Assembly: GCA_021816505.1 (NCBI GenBank)
Contig: JAKAXS010000054.1
Span: forward strand, 1 to 10,996
Length of the DNA stretch: 10,996 bases
Reading direction: 5' to 3'
Source of the DNA: Pseudomonadota bacterium
Lineage (GTDB): Bacteria > Pseudomonadota > Alphaproteobacteria > Rhizobiales > Hyphomicrobiaceae
This document shows, piece after piece, positions 1 through 6,248 of the stretch (position 1 is the stretch's first letter; every line of letters starts with the position of its first letter). The notes under the pieces were generated by a model. The model was not told the DNA's origin, ran no database searches, and saw only the letters and a list, made by a program, of their open reading frames with translations. Both the position numbers and the translations under genes were made by a program.

Positions 1-545
1 CCGATCTTGAACGTGAACTTGATCCTTCGCCGCGGATCCGCGCCGAGGAATTCTGCCCTAACGGTGCTGAGGAAGCCCGACCTCTCAACGTCGAGAACGT
101 GGATGAGCGACCAAGCTTCATCTGCATCTCCTCGAGGGCCAGTGGTCGGCCACTCGGCCACGAAACTGGCTTTCTCGATGAGCTCGAGCATCAGTCCGCG
201 AGGCCGGGGTGTCAGTGGCTTTATCTCGGCAGACGATCTCGGTCGTCGGTCGGGCTTTTTGTCTGTGCAGGGGTGCTTGGGCCATGGGGGACCGAGTTCA
301 TCGAAGAATACACGGCTGCCGGCGGCGTTTTCGTAGTAGTAGACGGCCGCACCACATTCCGGGCATTTCGCATTGTGATCGACGAAGCAGGCAGACAGGC
401 TTCTGAGCACGCCGTGTTGTTCGAGAAAGCGGCGTGCAGAATAGCGGTCGAAATCCATCGTCAACTTGGCACGGGCGGCTACGCCCATACCGTGCTTTAC
501 GCACCAGCCGCAGGTACACCAGGGATAATGGTTATGTCCTGGCAT
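1..545 (-). CDS. Cysteine-rich zinc-ribbon-like protein (3' end beyond window)
   Basis: An open frame of 181 codons runs from an ATG at 545 to the left edge with no stop, so the C-terminus is missing. A GAAAGG Shine-Dalgarno lies 9 bases upstream and an in-frame TAG lies shortly before it. The N-terminus has CxCxxC (C10, C12, C15) with nearby H4 and H6. A second group is C61-P-E-C64-G, followed by the very regular stretch GSRVFFDELGPPWPKHPC (residues 76-93). I recall this CPxCG...FFDELGPPWPKHPC pattern from uncharacterised alphaproteobacterial proteins, with no assigned function; that is memory, not a search. Paired cysteines suggest structural zinc. The gene starts 49 bases after the hipA stop on the same strand and probably shares the hipBA transcript. 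Several plus-strand open frames cover the same bases but have no recognisable content. Confidence 0.8.
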   Translation of the reverse strand, partial: MPGHNHYPWCTCGWCVKHGMGVAARAKLTMDFDRYSARRFLEQHGVLRSLSACFVDHNAKCPECGAAVYYYENAAGSRVFFDELGPPWPKHPCTDKKPDRRPRSSAEIKPLTPRPRGLMLELIEKASFVAEWPTTGPRGDADEAWSLIHVLDVERSGFLSTVRAEFLGADPRRRIKFTFKI

Positions 546-594
546 GGCCCATGGCCTTTCCTACAGTGCGCGGTGATCGACGCGCGCCCATGGC

Positions 595-1953
595 TCACCG
601 CGCCTTGCGTTTTCTGTTCGACGCCTTCTTGGTCGCCGGCTTCGCGCCCATCGACGGGGGCACGTCATCGGGTGCGGCTGCGCGGTCGGCCGCCGCGAGC
701 CGGAAGCCAGGGTATACGAACGCGCTCTTCAAGAGGGTCGCGTCTGCTTCCGAGACACCCTCGCCCTTCAGGGTCTTGTACCAGGAGGCGGAGACGACCT
801 TCTCCATCTCATCGATGATGGCAGCTGCCTCGTCTCGCGTGAGGGCGAAGCGCAGGCACTGCGAGAGCAGGTTCTCCGCATTCGCCCAACGGCCGTAATC
901 TCCACAGGCCATGGCAAGATCGCGCCGATCCTCGCTTACGGGCGTTGCCGGCGTCAGGTCATAGGCGGGCGAGAGCTTCCAATCCTTGTCCTTGGCGAGG
1001 ATGGCGTGATTGCGCGGGTGATCGTCTATGTTCGAGACGAGGGCGTTGAATGTCATCCGGCGAAAGAGCTCGTGCGCGTTCGCCTTGGGATCGGCCGTGG
1101 CGCGGCGCAGCTCCTCGGCCAGGAGAACGTAGGACCAACGTCCACGCGAGAGCACGTTGTCATCGGTGCGCAGCAAGGTGATCGCGCTCGCCATGCGCGC
1201 GCGCGTGTAGCCTTTCTCGATTTTCTCGCGGTCGAAGCGCTTGACCATGAGCACATCACGGTCTCCGACCGTCACGAGCTTGCTTTCGGCGGTCGTGATC
1301 CCGCAGGCGCGGGCGAGCGTGAGCATGGCCCGTTCGACGCGCGCATTGTTCCATCGGTCAGTCGGACGATTGAATTTGGCGAGCCAGAGCGCGTCGTCAT
1401 CTTCAACGACAGCCTTCGGCCTCATGCCGCCCATGGAGGTCCCGAGAAGCATGAGCTTTTCGAGCTGCTCGGCGTCATGACCCGCCGCCTTGCCATTCTC
1501 GATGATGAGGTCGGCTGCTTCCTGTAACTTCGCAAGATCCAGAGTGCGGTTGAATTTCCGCTTGGGTGCTGGCGGTTCCTTGCCGAGACCGAAGCCCAAG
1601 GCCCCTGCCCTGTCGTCCGGAGACTCGAGGAGATAGGTCATCTCGTCGGATTCGGCGCGCGCGTAATGGCGGTCGATGACGAGACGTCCCCAATAGTCGG
1701 GACTGGAATCGCGCAGCGCACCGAAGACGCCATTGAGCGCGGTCGTTTCGTAGACCTTGTCGGAGAGCACCAGCTGCACGGGATCGAAGGGCAATGCGTC
1801 CGCGCGCGCCAAGTAGCTCTTGCCGTAGACGAAGCGTCCGAGCGGCGTGCCATTGCGATCGGTCGTGAGCTCGAACTTGCCGGCCGTTACGGCCTCGAGC
1901 TCGCCCGGCAGCCAGATATAGACGAAGCAGGGAGGCGTGCGCTTAGAAGTCAT
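595..1953 (-). CDS. hipA: HipA-family serine/threonine kinase (toxin of HipBA module)
   Basis: A 452-residue protein close in length to Escherichia coli HipA (440). It has the N-terminal HipA domain (about residues 8-105) and the kinase-like core: GTSMGGMRPKA at 171-181 (region of the autophosphorylated serine loop), LAKF with K193, RFDR at 239-242, the catalytic loop NIDDHPRNH (D310 matches E. coli D309) and the metal-binding YD at 331-332. All key residues are present, so it should be active. Known HipA proteins phosphorylate targets such as glutamyl-tRNA synthetase and cause growth arrest or persistence; the target here is unknown. The frame is open 48 codons further upstream, but the ATG at 1953 is chosen because AAGGAG lies 10 bases before it and homology begins there. 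It overlaps hipB by 11 bases, implying translational coupling. The C-terminus ends in a lysine/arginine-rich tail (about residues 438-452) not expected in E. coli HipA. Confidence 0.93.
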   Translation of the reverse strand: MTSKRTPPCFVYIWLPGELEAVTAGKFELTTDRNGTPLGRFVYGKSYLARADALPFDPVQLVLSDKVYETTALNGVFGALRDSSPDYWGRLVIDRHYARAESDEMTYLLESPDDRAGALGFGLGKEPPAPKRKFNRTLDLAKLQEAADLIIENGKAAGHDAEQLEKLMLLGTSMGGMRPKAVVEDDDALWLAKFNRPTDRWNNARVERAMLTLARACGITTAESKLVTVGDRDVLMVKRFDREKIEKGYTRARMASAITLLRTDDNVLSRGRWSYVLLAEELRRATADPKANAHELFRRMTFNALVSNIDDHPRNHAILAKDKDWKLSPAYDLTPATPVSEDRRDLAMACGDYGRWANAENLLSQCLRFALTRDEAAAIIDEMEKVVSASWYKTLKGEGVSEADATLLKSAFVYPGFRLAAADRAAAPDDVPPSMGAKPATKKASNRKRKAR

Positions 1954-2302
1954 TGTCGAGCGTCTCCTTGGCGCGGGCGCGTTTGCGCTCACGGCCCATG
2001 GCGAGGGCGAGACCTTCCTTGTCCTCGGCGGGGTCGGCAATGGGGGCCATCTGGTCGATGAGCCCGAGGGCCCAGAGCATGGCCAGATAGACGGCAATCG
2101 CGGTCGATGGCTTGCCGCGTTCGGCGTCGGCGACGGTGTAGCGCCCGACCCCGATCTTGTCGGCCAGCTCCTGAGCGCTCAGCCCACGGCGGAGTCTTGC
2201 CGTGCGCAGGTTCGCGCCGAGCGTCTTCAGAGCGGTCTCCACGGGGTAAGGCGGAGCAGATGTGAGTGTCGTACGGGCTACCATGTTGCCTTGAGCCATC
2301 AT
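1943..2302 (-). CDS. hipB: HipB-like XRE-family antitoxin / repressor
   Basis: A small protein (119 residues, or 113 if it starts at the ATG at 2284) with a clear lambda-repressor-like helix-turn-helix at about residues 27-80 (LRTARLRRGLSAQELADKIG, then VGRYTVADAERGKPS). This is the HipB fold, which neutralises HipA by complex formation and represses its own operon. Its position directly before hipA, with stop and start overlapping, supports the pairing. Start choice is uncertain. The ATG-ATG pair at 2302/2299 has no good ribosome site. The ATG at 2284 has AAGG 4 bases before it and would leave one operator copy wholly in the leader. The C-terminal 30 residues are charged (RERKRARAKE). Expression should come from the promoter at 2329-2357, with feedback through the repeated sites around it. 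Confidence 0.88.
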   Translation of the reverse strand: MMAQGNMVARTTLTSAPPYPVETALKTLGANLRTARLRRGLSAQELADKIGVGRYTVADAERGKPSTAIAVYLAMLWALGLIDQMAPIADPAEDKEGLALAMGRERKRARAKETLDNDF

Positions 2303-2410
2303 TAAACTTGTTTATGAAGTCTTGAGGCATCATATCAGGATTGTCACTCAATATCAAATATGGTGCCTTGAGACAACTTTAACGCCGATAATGTGGTCTT
2401 GATCCATCAA
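2290..2410. repeat. Four operator-like repeats in the hipB promoter region
   Basis: Four copies of a short motif, plus-strand consensus CTTGAgncATCA, begin at 2290, 2321, 2367 and 2398, with start-to-start spacing of 31, 46 and 31 bases. The copy at 2399-2410 is a perfect dyad (TTGAT-cc-ATCAA); the others are imperfect. They frame the promoter and the 5' end of hipB. E. coli hipBA also has several HipB operators spaced along its promoter, so these are the obvious candidates for HipB binding here, although the motif differs. The 31-base spacing is close to three helical turns, so paired dimers would sit on the same DNA face. Confidence 0.6.
2329..2357 (-). promoter_or_regulatory. Predicted sigma-70 promoter of hipBA
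   Basis: On the minus strand, TTGATA (2357-2352), a 17-base spacer and TATGAT (2334-2329) give a 5/6 plus 5/6 match to consensus. Transcription would start near 2322, only about 20 bases before the first hipB ATG. One putative operator (2321-2333) covers the -10 box and start point. Another (2367-2378) ends about 10 bases upstream of the -35 box. This layout fits repression by steric occlusion. Confidence 0.7.
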
Positions 2411-2482
2411 TCTATGGCAGAGACTCCGCTCCTGCCTATCGATCTTGCAAGCCTATCAGAACAAATATAGAACAAAAGGGCC

Positions 2483-2767
2483 GTGTATGCCTATGTTCGT
2501 CCAAAGATCACCCCTCCCCTGACCTTCGGGCTGCTCCGCCGGAGGCATCTCGGCTTTACGGTCCGTTGCCTGCGATGCCGCCACGAGAAGCGCTTCGGTC
2601 ACAAGGAGAGCCGCTATCTCCGATCGCGTCTTCCCGACGATCTCGAGCTTGCCCATGCGAGCGAGCTGTTTCGCTGCACCAAGTGCCAAGGGAATTCATC
2701 TTGGCTGATGCCTGAACAGCGTTGCGACACTTCGGGTGTTTCAAGTCGACGTGGGGGAGGAAGATAG
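2483..2767 (+). CDS. Small two-CxxC (zinc-ribbon-like) protein
   Basis: A 94-residue frame starting at GTG 2483, preceded by AAAAGGG with very short spacing (2 bases) and by an in-frame TAG at 2468. It carries C29-L-R-C32 with H34 and C65-T-K-C68, separated by a charged segment with PDDLEL. The layout (proline-rich start, FGLLRR, first CxxC, PDDL, second CxxC) resembles small uncharacterised rhizobial proteins that I recall with PTLGxLRRxG...C..CHH...PDDL...CTxCG. The function of those is unknown; a single structural zinc is likely. It is on the opposite strand to its neighbours and convergent with the RHH gene (68-base gap). The last 15 or so residues (SGVSSRRGGGR) look poorly conserved. Minus-strand frames over the same bases lack comparable motifs. 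The call rests on cysteine spacing and family memory. Confidence 0.55.
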   Translation: MYAYVRPKITPPLTFGLLRRRHLGFTVRCLRCRHEKRFGHKESRYLRSRLPDDLELAHASELFRCTKCQGNSSWLMPEQRCDTSGVSSRRGGGR

Positions 2768-2801
2768 TTTCTGATCAGCGATGGTGGTCCTGCAAACCTA
2801 C

Positions 2802-2813
2802 ATTTGGGCAAAT
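2802..2813. repeat. Dyad ATTTG-GG-CAAAT behind the RHH gene
   Basis: A perfect inverted repeat with 5-base arms lies in the 68-base gap between the convergent genes. The same core occurs upstream of parA at 4029-4040 (ATTCGGGCAAAT) and 4045-4056 (ATTTGGGCAATT). It may be an outlying binding site for the partition protein, or simply part of a terminator. Confidence 0.4.
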
Positions 2814-2835
2814 GGGCTGTTGGCCACTTGCGCAA

Positions 2836-3234
2836 TCATGTCCGTAGGCGACGGCCGTCCTCGATCATGTCGGCATCGCTGATCTCTACCCCCTGCCCTT
2901 TCAGAGCGCTCATGATGATGTGGCGGACGCTGACCTGCTCCTTGGCGGCGCGGATCTTGAGGTCCGTCCAGGCGTAGTCGGGGATTTCGATGTTGATCGA
3001 CTTCATGCGGCTGCGCGGCGTGGCCTCGCTCGATGGTGATGGTGCCGCCTGTGTGATTGATGATGATGCTGATGATGACGGCACTGGCTTTGCCGGCGAT
3101 GATGGTGCCTCCCCTGCCCTATTGGCGACGGGTTTCACCAGAGCGCCGACGCCCTTGTCGCGCGCCAGGGATTCGAGAGCATCATCGTCGATGTCGGGGG
3201 TAACGGGCATGAAGGGTGCGCGGGTCTGTTTCAT
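2836..3234 (-). CDS. Ribbon-helix-helix DNA-binding partner of ParA
   Basis: A 132-residue protein with two parts. Residues 1-75 are low in complexity, with a Ser/Pro/Ala-rich stretch (about 43-75) that should be disordered. Residues 77-113 (starting MKSINIEIPDYAWTDLKIRA) read as a ribbon-helix-helix: a short beta strand followed by two helices. This is the layout of ParG-like centromere-binding proteins that partner small ParA ATPases: a flexible N-terminus that acts on the ATPase and an RHH dimer that binds DNA. The start ATG at 3234 lies 3 bases after the parA stop, so translation is probably coupled. The poly-Ser segment is encoded by TCA repeats (near 3057-3078), a simple triplet tract prone to length change. 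The family is inferred from fold pattern and context, not from a recognised homologue. Confidence 0.72.
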   Translation of the reverse strand: MKQTRAPFMPVTPDIDDDALESLARDKGVGALVKPVANRAGEAPSSPAKPVPSSSASSSITQAAPSPSSEATPRSRMKSINIEIPDYAWTDLKIRAAKEQVSVRHIIMSALKGQGVEISDADMIEDGRRLRT

Positions 3235-3237
3235 GGA

Positions 3238-3906
3238 TCAGCCTGCCTTGCGGAGTTCGGGTTCTTGTTCGGCCACGATGGCTTTGATTTCTTCGATGAG
3301 GTTGGTGATCTCGAGCCCGGCCCCCTTCCCCGCTTCGCTGACCGTCGGCGGCTGGCCGTTGAGGAACATCTCGCGGTAGGCCGAGCGCTCGACGAGCGCG
3401 GTGCGGAACAGCGGCAATCCGAGCCTTGCCAACTCGGCATAGGCGAAGTCGGTCACGCGCGTGCGCAGCGGATAGACCTTGGTCAAGAGCAGGCGGTACG
3501 GGATTTGGCGTGCCGTCGTCTCGCGCACGTCGCGAACGTCGCCGGCCACTACGAGCGCCTCGCGCAGATCGGGCTCCGAGGCCTGGGCGGGGATGATGAC
3601 GAGATCTGAGCGGGCCAACGCCTTGAACAATGTCACTTCCCTGCTCCCCGGCAGGTCGATGCAGATGTGGTCGTATTCGCCGGAGTTCGCGTTATCGCGA
3701 AAGACGCTGCCGAAATCCTTGGGCTCGATGGCCGAGACGTCTAACCCGTCGATCGGCGCCTTCTTCGACCATCGCTGCAGGGTGCGGTTCTGATCGAGAT
3801 CGAGGAGCAGCACCCGCTCACCTGCAAGGGCGAGCGCGGAGGCCACGGCGGCGCAGGTCGTCGACTTGCCGACACCGCCTTTCGAGGACGCGAATGTGAG
3901 AATCAT
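3238..3906 (-). CDS. parA: ParA-family plasmid partition ATPase
   Basis: A 222-residue ParA/MinD-type ATPase. The deviant Walker A motif SKGGVGKST is at residues 8-16, with the signature lysine K9. DLDQN (36-40) is the A-prime region, ICIDLPG (81-87) the Walker B region, and DLVIIPAQASEPDL (101-114) is typical of the short ParA/VirC1-like proteins that lack the N-terminal helix-turn-helix of P1 ParA. Such proteins form nucleoid-bound ATP dimers that segregate plasmids together with a centromere-binding partner, here the RHH protein directly downstream. A TTG four codons upstream is possible, but the ATG at 3906 has a GAGG site 6 bases before it and begins at the usual MI..ASSKGG. The 198 bases upstream carry dyads and repeats suited to autoregulation or partition. 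Confidence 0.93.
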   Translation of the reverse strand: MILTFASSKGGVGKSTTCAAVASALALAGERVLLLDLDQNRTLQRWSKKAPIDGLDVSAIEPKDFGSVFRDNANSGEYDHICIDLPGSREVTLFKALARSDLVIIPAQASEPDLREALVVAGDVRDVRETTARQIPYRLLLTKVYPLRTRVTDFAYAELARLGLPLFRTALVERSAYREMFLNGQPPTVSEAGKGAGLEITNLIEEIKAIVAEQEPELRKAG

Positions 3907-3932
3907 ACAAAACCTCAAACATGCAATTCTTG

Positions 3933-4056
3933 AAATATGGATTTGGGTGAAACCCCAATCGAATACTTAAATGGTACCGTATTCGTTCAATGCTCCAAGC
4001 GTTGAATTGCAGAAGCTGCGATTTGTGCATTCGGGCAAATATGGATTTGGGCAATT
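3933..4056. repeat. Repeated CAAATCCATA sites upstream of parA (candidate centromere/operator)
   Basis: AAATATGGATTTGGG occurs identically at 3933-3947 and 4037-4051. A third core, TATGGATTTG, lies at 4445-4454, upstream of the next gene. The copy at 4037-4051 is flanked by two GGGC-centred near-dyads (4029-4040 and 4045-4056) sharing the core of the dyad at 2802-2813. Read on the parA strand the core is CAAATCCATA. Short repeats before a small ParA gene are the usual place for a type Ib parS and for RHH operators; the assignment is inference. Confidence 0.5.
3960..4006. promoter_or_regulatory. Two adjacent inverted repeats in the parA leader
   Basis: CGAATAC and GTATTCG form perfect 7-base arms around a 12-base spacer (3960-3985). 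Immediately beside them, TTCAATGC and GCGTTGAA form 8-base arms with one mismatch around 5 bases (3986-4006). They sit 54-100 bases upstream of the parA start, where its promoter is expected. I could not identify a convincing -35/-10 pair there. Confidence 0.45.
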
Positions 4057-4103
4057 GCGCCGATGCCATTGGCCGCTCACTGTGAGGTGAGACATGTGGC
4101 GCT

Positions 4104-4376
4104 TCACTTCACCTTCGACGAAGGCTTGCGCCGCGATGACGATGCCCGGCGGCGCGTCGATGTCGCGAGGGCGGCGGCGCTCATGATCGTGCGGTCGTCG
4201 TCGGCGTCGAGTTCGAGGAGAACGATACGGCCGTCGAGCGGAACGGAGTCGAGCACGACGGTCAGGCCTGCGCCGACCTCGTGCGGGTAGGCGCAGCCGA
4301 CGCGGGTCCAGATCGCACGCTTGGTCTTGCTGTTGCGCTTTACGGCATAGGCGATGAGGACGGGATCGGTGGCCAT
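4104..4376 (-). CDS. Conserved small protein of unknown function
   Basis: A 90-residue protein beginning MATDPVLIAYAVKRN. Residues 5-65 have the sense of a compact beta fold: AYAVKR, then AIWTRVGCAYPHEVGAG, LTVVLDSVPLDGRIVLLE. I recall similar short proteins on proteobacterial plasmids and integrative elements (pattern: Y.V......W..iG.A.PH..G.Gl...L...PldGrivL), annotated only as hypothetical. The last 25 residues are Arg/Ser/Lys-rich and probably disordered. The frame extends to a TTG at 4415, but the ATG at 4376 gives the family-like start; its ribosome site is weak (GAGA). It lies 198 bases upstream of parA on the same strand and has its own copy of the CAAATCCATA core about 70 bases upstream, so it may share regulation with parA. 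No function is claimed. Confidence 0.7.
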   Translation of the reverse strand: MATDPVLIAYAVKRNSKTKRAIWTRVGCAYPHEVGAGLTVVLDSVPLDGRIVLLELDADDDRTIMSAAALATSTRRRASSSRRKPSSKVK

Positions 4377-4510
4377 CGGTCTCGCAAGCGTGAACAGGGG
4401 AGGGCGCGCGGTCAAGCGGGCGTCTTCGTCTACAAATCCCCAACTATGGATTTGCAGATTTGTGGTCGAGTAGAACGGTCACGCGATGCAGCCCCATTTA
4501 ATGCCGCAAA

Positions 4511-4537
4511 AGTGAGGAATTGGGCGGCTTCTCACTT
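4511..4537. repeat. Isolated iteron with inverted half-site
   Basis: AGTGAGGAATTGGGCGG (4511-4527) matches the iteron consensus, and CTCACTT (4531-4537) is an inverted copy of its left end, giving AAGTGAG/CTCACTT arms. The bases 4531-4547 recur with one mismatch at 6295-6311, on the far side of rep. Confidence 0.65.
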
Positions 4538-4804
4538 ATCGAATCGGTGCTGCGGGACGACATCTGCGATACAGGCCTCTCGATGCGGGGAGGAGAGAAG
4601 GGGTCTCGGGCTTACCTTTGAGCCCACCAACCTCACAGGCGTGGCTCCCTAGGGCAAGGTGGGCCTATCCACGAGCGAGGTGCGGCCGCCCTGGGACCGT
4701 GGAGGTGCCATACGCTTCCACCCGCCAAGCCTCTTTGGGCCTAGCCGTTCGCTCCCTGTTACGAGGGGTAAGGGGATCGGTGCCATATGTCCCACCACAT
4801 GCAT

Positions 4805-4947
4805 ATCCGCGAAGCGGATTCCATTCACTCAAGGTGTGGCGAAGCGAGCGTAAGCGAGCGGGTGAGGCGAGTCACGACTTGTGGCCGCAAAGCGGCCACT
4901 CCATTCATCGCTGAGCGCTAGCGAAGCGCTCTCGACTCTCGAAGTCG
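4805..4947. repeat. Cluster of small stable hairpins near the origin
   Basis: Perfect stems lie close together: ATCCGC-GAA-GCGGAT (4805-4819), GTGGCCGC-AAA-GCGGCCAC (4881-4899), GAGCGCT-AGCGA-AGCGCTC (4913-4931) and CGACT/AGTCG (4933-4947). The heptamer GCGAAGC occurs three times (4809, 4839, 4921) and GCAAAGC once (4887). GCGAAGC is known to form an exceptionally stable DNA mini-hairpin. The first two stems are each followed by TCCATTCA. There is no T-run after them, so they do not look like terminators. A role in single-strand initiation or priming is possible but unproven. Confidence 0.6.
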
Positions 4948-4958
4948 TTTCACCGTTG

Positions 4959-4975
4959 TTATGCACATACCCACA
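4959..4975 (+). promoter_or_regulatory. DnaA boxes
   Basis: TTATGCACA (4959-4967) matches the DnaA-box consensus TTATNCACA exactly. ATACCCACA (4967-4975) overlaps it by one base and matches TTATCCACA at 7 of 9 positions. They lie 36 bases from the AT-rich repeats and about 105 bases from the first iteron, as in iteron origins where DnaA assists Rep in strand opening. Confidence 0.65.
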
Positions 4976-5010
4976 GGCGCCTCTCTAGGGCCGTTGGTCC
5001 CATTCTCTTT

Positions 5011-5036
5011 ATTCAAAGATTCAAGATTCAGATTCA
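5011..5036. repeat. AT-rich tandem AGATTCA repeats (candidate unwinding element)
   Basis: AGATTCA is repeated at 5017-5023, 5024-5030 and 5030-5036, with a further ATTCA at 5011-5015. This is the most AT-rich part of the region and lies between the DnaA boxes and the iterons, where a DNA unwinding element is expected. Each repeat contains GATTC, a GANTC site for the CcrM methyltransferase. Confidence 0.55.
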
Positions 5037-5079
5037 GGGCCCGAATTTACGCGTCATTTCCGAAGCTTGCGCGGCCAAA

Positions 5080-5270
5080 AGTGAGAATATGGGCGGGATA
5101 GGTGAGAAATTGGGCGGAGTCGCGTGAGAGAATGGGCGGCACAAGTGAGGAAGCGGGCGGGTTCAAGTGAAGAAATGGGCGGCCGAAGGCCCTTCCGGCG
5201 TGGGTTCCGATGCCAAGGTGAGAGATTGGGCGGAGCGTTGTCTCTTCGCGATAAGTGAGAGATTGGGCGG
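5080..5270 (+). repeat. Seven plasmid replication iterons
   Basis: Seven 17-bp copies of RGTGAGARAWTGGGCGG (allowing small changes) start at 5080, 5101, 5123, 5144, 5166, 5217 and 5254. The first five are spaced 21, 22, 21 and 22 bases apart, two helical turns, so bound Rep monomers would line up on one face. The last two are further apart (51 and 37). The GGGCGG right end is the most constant part. The array lies 34 bases beyond the rep stop codon. By analogy with other Rep_3 plasmids these bind the initiator, start replication and control copy number. Confidence 0.92.
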
Positions 5271-5303
5271 CACGAGTTTGGCCAAGATGGCTTACGAGAG
5301 TGC

Positions 5304-6248
5304 TCATGCGTCCGGCTGTTCGTCGATGCTCAGAACCTCGACGCTGCCGCGCCAGCGGGCCTGGCGGCCGACGCGGCTCTTCTCGCGTTCGTCATAGGCG
5401 CGCTGCAGGGCCTTGGGCGACTTCTTTAGCCAGCTCATGCCGAGCTTCTCGACGGTGCGGCCTTTCTTGATGGCCATGACCGTCACTTCGAAGTCGGTCA
5501 GATGATTGACCTCCTCGAGGGCGGGCTTCAGGCAATGCTTGTTGAAGTCGGCGTAGCGGTCGAGCTTGTCCTCGGGCACGCCCAAGAGCGCGCGGAATTC
5601 CTCGATGGAGAACTCTTCGTATTGCTTCATCATACCGATGCGCCGTTCGACCATTTCGTAGAGGCGGATCGAGTACTTGGACCTCAGCGCATACATGATG
5701 TGGGATTTGATGGTCGCCCACGCCTTGCTCTGGCTGATGACCGCCAGCAAATCAGGCGGGAAGGTGTAGTAGAAATACCCGTCGTCCTTGTCTTCCTCCT
5801 TGTTGGTGCCCAACAAGTGAACCCGGAACGTTGCCATCTCACCTGTCGCGGGATCGCGCGCGCGGATCTTGGCCCAGGCGCTCATCAGGCGGTCGAAGGC
5901 ATCGTGCAGGCGGTCATTGCTCTCGTGGGTGCCGCGCAGGCTGGCCTTGAGCACCTTGTGGACGGGCTTGGTCTTGATGTCATTCCAGGAGTGGGCGAGC
6001 AGCTGGTTATAGAGAATGGTTTCGGAGCGGTTGAGGGGCGTGAGCTCGATGATGTCGACCAGCTCGCGGGGCTTGATGATGCGCCCCATATTGGTTGGAT
6101 CGAGGGGCTGGCCGGTCACCTTGATGTCGGTCGCGAGCAATCCCGCTGAAGGCCGTTTCGGCTCGTCCTCGTCGATTTGGTAGGGTGTAGGCGGGTCCTT
6201 CCGTGTACGCACGTAATGACCGTGCCCGAGAACAAGTGAGACAGTCAA
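5304..6248 (-). CDS. Plasmid replication initiator, Rep_3/RepB type
   Basis: A 314-residue initiator counted from TTG at 6248. Residues 58-180 form the first winged-helix region (KPRELVDIIELTPLNRSET at 59-77, FYYTFPPDLLAVI at 159-171). Residues 185-275 form the second, with the hallmark KYSIRLYEMVERR (191-203), FSIEEFRALLGV (213-224), KPALEEVNHLTDFEV (241-255) and KKGRTVEKLGMSW (261-273). Rep_3 proteins (PF01051) bind iterons as monomers to open the origin and bind an inverted operator as dimers to repress themselves; both kinds of site flank this gene. The start is uncertain: TTG 6248 follows a nearby in-frame TGA, has no ribosome site and lies inside the operator-like dyad. GTG 6212 would give 302 residues and a cleaner layout. 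Homology requires a start before about residue 55. The C-terminus (285-314) is charged and variable. Confidence 0.88.
   Translation of the reverse strand: MTVSLVLGHGHYVRTRKDPPTPYQIDEDEPKRPSAGLLATDIKVTGQPLDPTNMGRIIKPRELVDIIELTPLNRSETILYNQLLAHSWNDIKTKPVHKVLKASLRGTHESNDRLHDAFDRLMSAWAKIRARDPATGEMATFRVHLLGTNKEEDKDDGYFYYTFPPDLLAVISQSKAWATIKSHIMYALRSKYSIRLYEMVERRIGMMKQYEEFSIEEFRALLGVPEDKLDRYADFNKHCLKPALEEVNHLTDFEVTVMAIKKGRTVEKLGMSWLKKSPKALQRAYDEREKSRVGRQARWRGSVEVLSIDEQPDA

Larger units (their letters stand above)
4445..5303. other. Gene-free origin region of the replicon
   Basis: About 860 bases carry no convincing gene; the open frames here read through repeats and lack ribosome sites. In order it holds one iteron with an inverted half-copy (4511-4537), a structured GC-rich stretch (4550-4800) with only weak hairpins such as GGGCT/AGCCC at 4608-4625, a cluster of strong small hairpins (4805-4947), DnaA-box sequences (4959-4975), tandem AGATTCA repeats in the most AT-rich part (5011-5036) and seven iterons (5080-5270). 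This is the expected layout of an iteron plasmid origin next to its rep gene. Confidence 0.8.

Noticed and set aside
99..898. Plus-strand open frames of 239 and 154 residues over the left end
   Set aside because: They are antisense to the cysteine-rich gene and the end of hipA; low-complexity Arg/Ser-rich products without motifs.
1006..1527. 173-residue plus-strand frame within hipA
   Set aside because: Antisense to the hipA kinase core; an expected shadow in GC-rich DNA.
4560..4800. Transfer origin (oriT)
   Set aside because: No relaxase gene in the window and no recognised nic consensus; structured sequence alone is not enough.
4618..4914. 98- and 64-residue plus-strand frames in the origin region
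   Set aside because: Arg/Ser-rich, no ribosome site, cover the hairpin cluster; composition fits non-coding DNA.
5047..5307. 86-residue minus-strand frame through the iteron array
   Set aside because: Its sequence is the repeat units translated; no ribosome site or family pattern.
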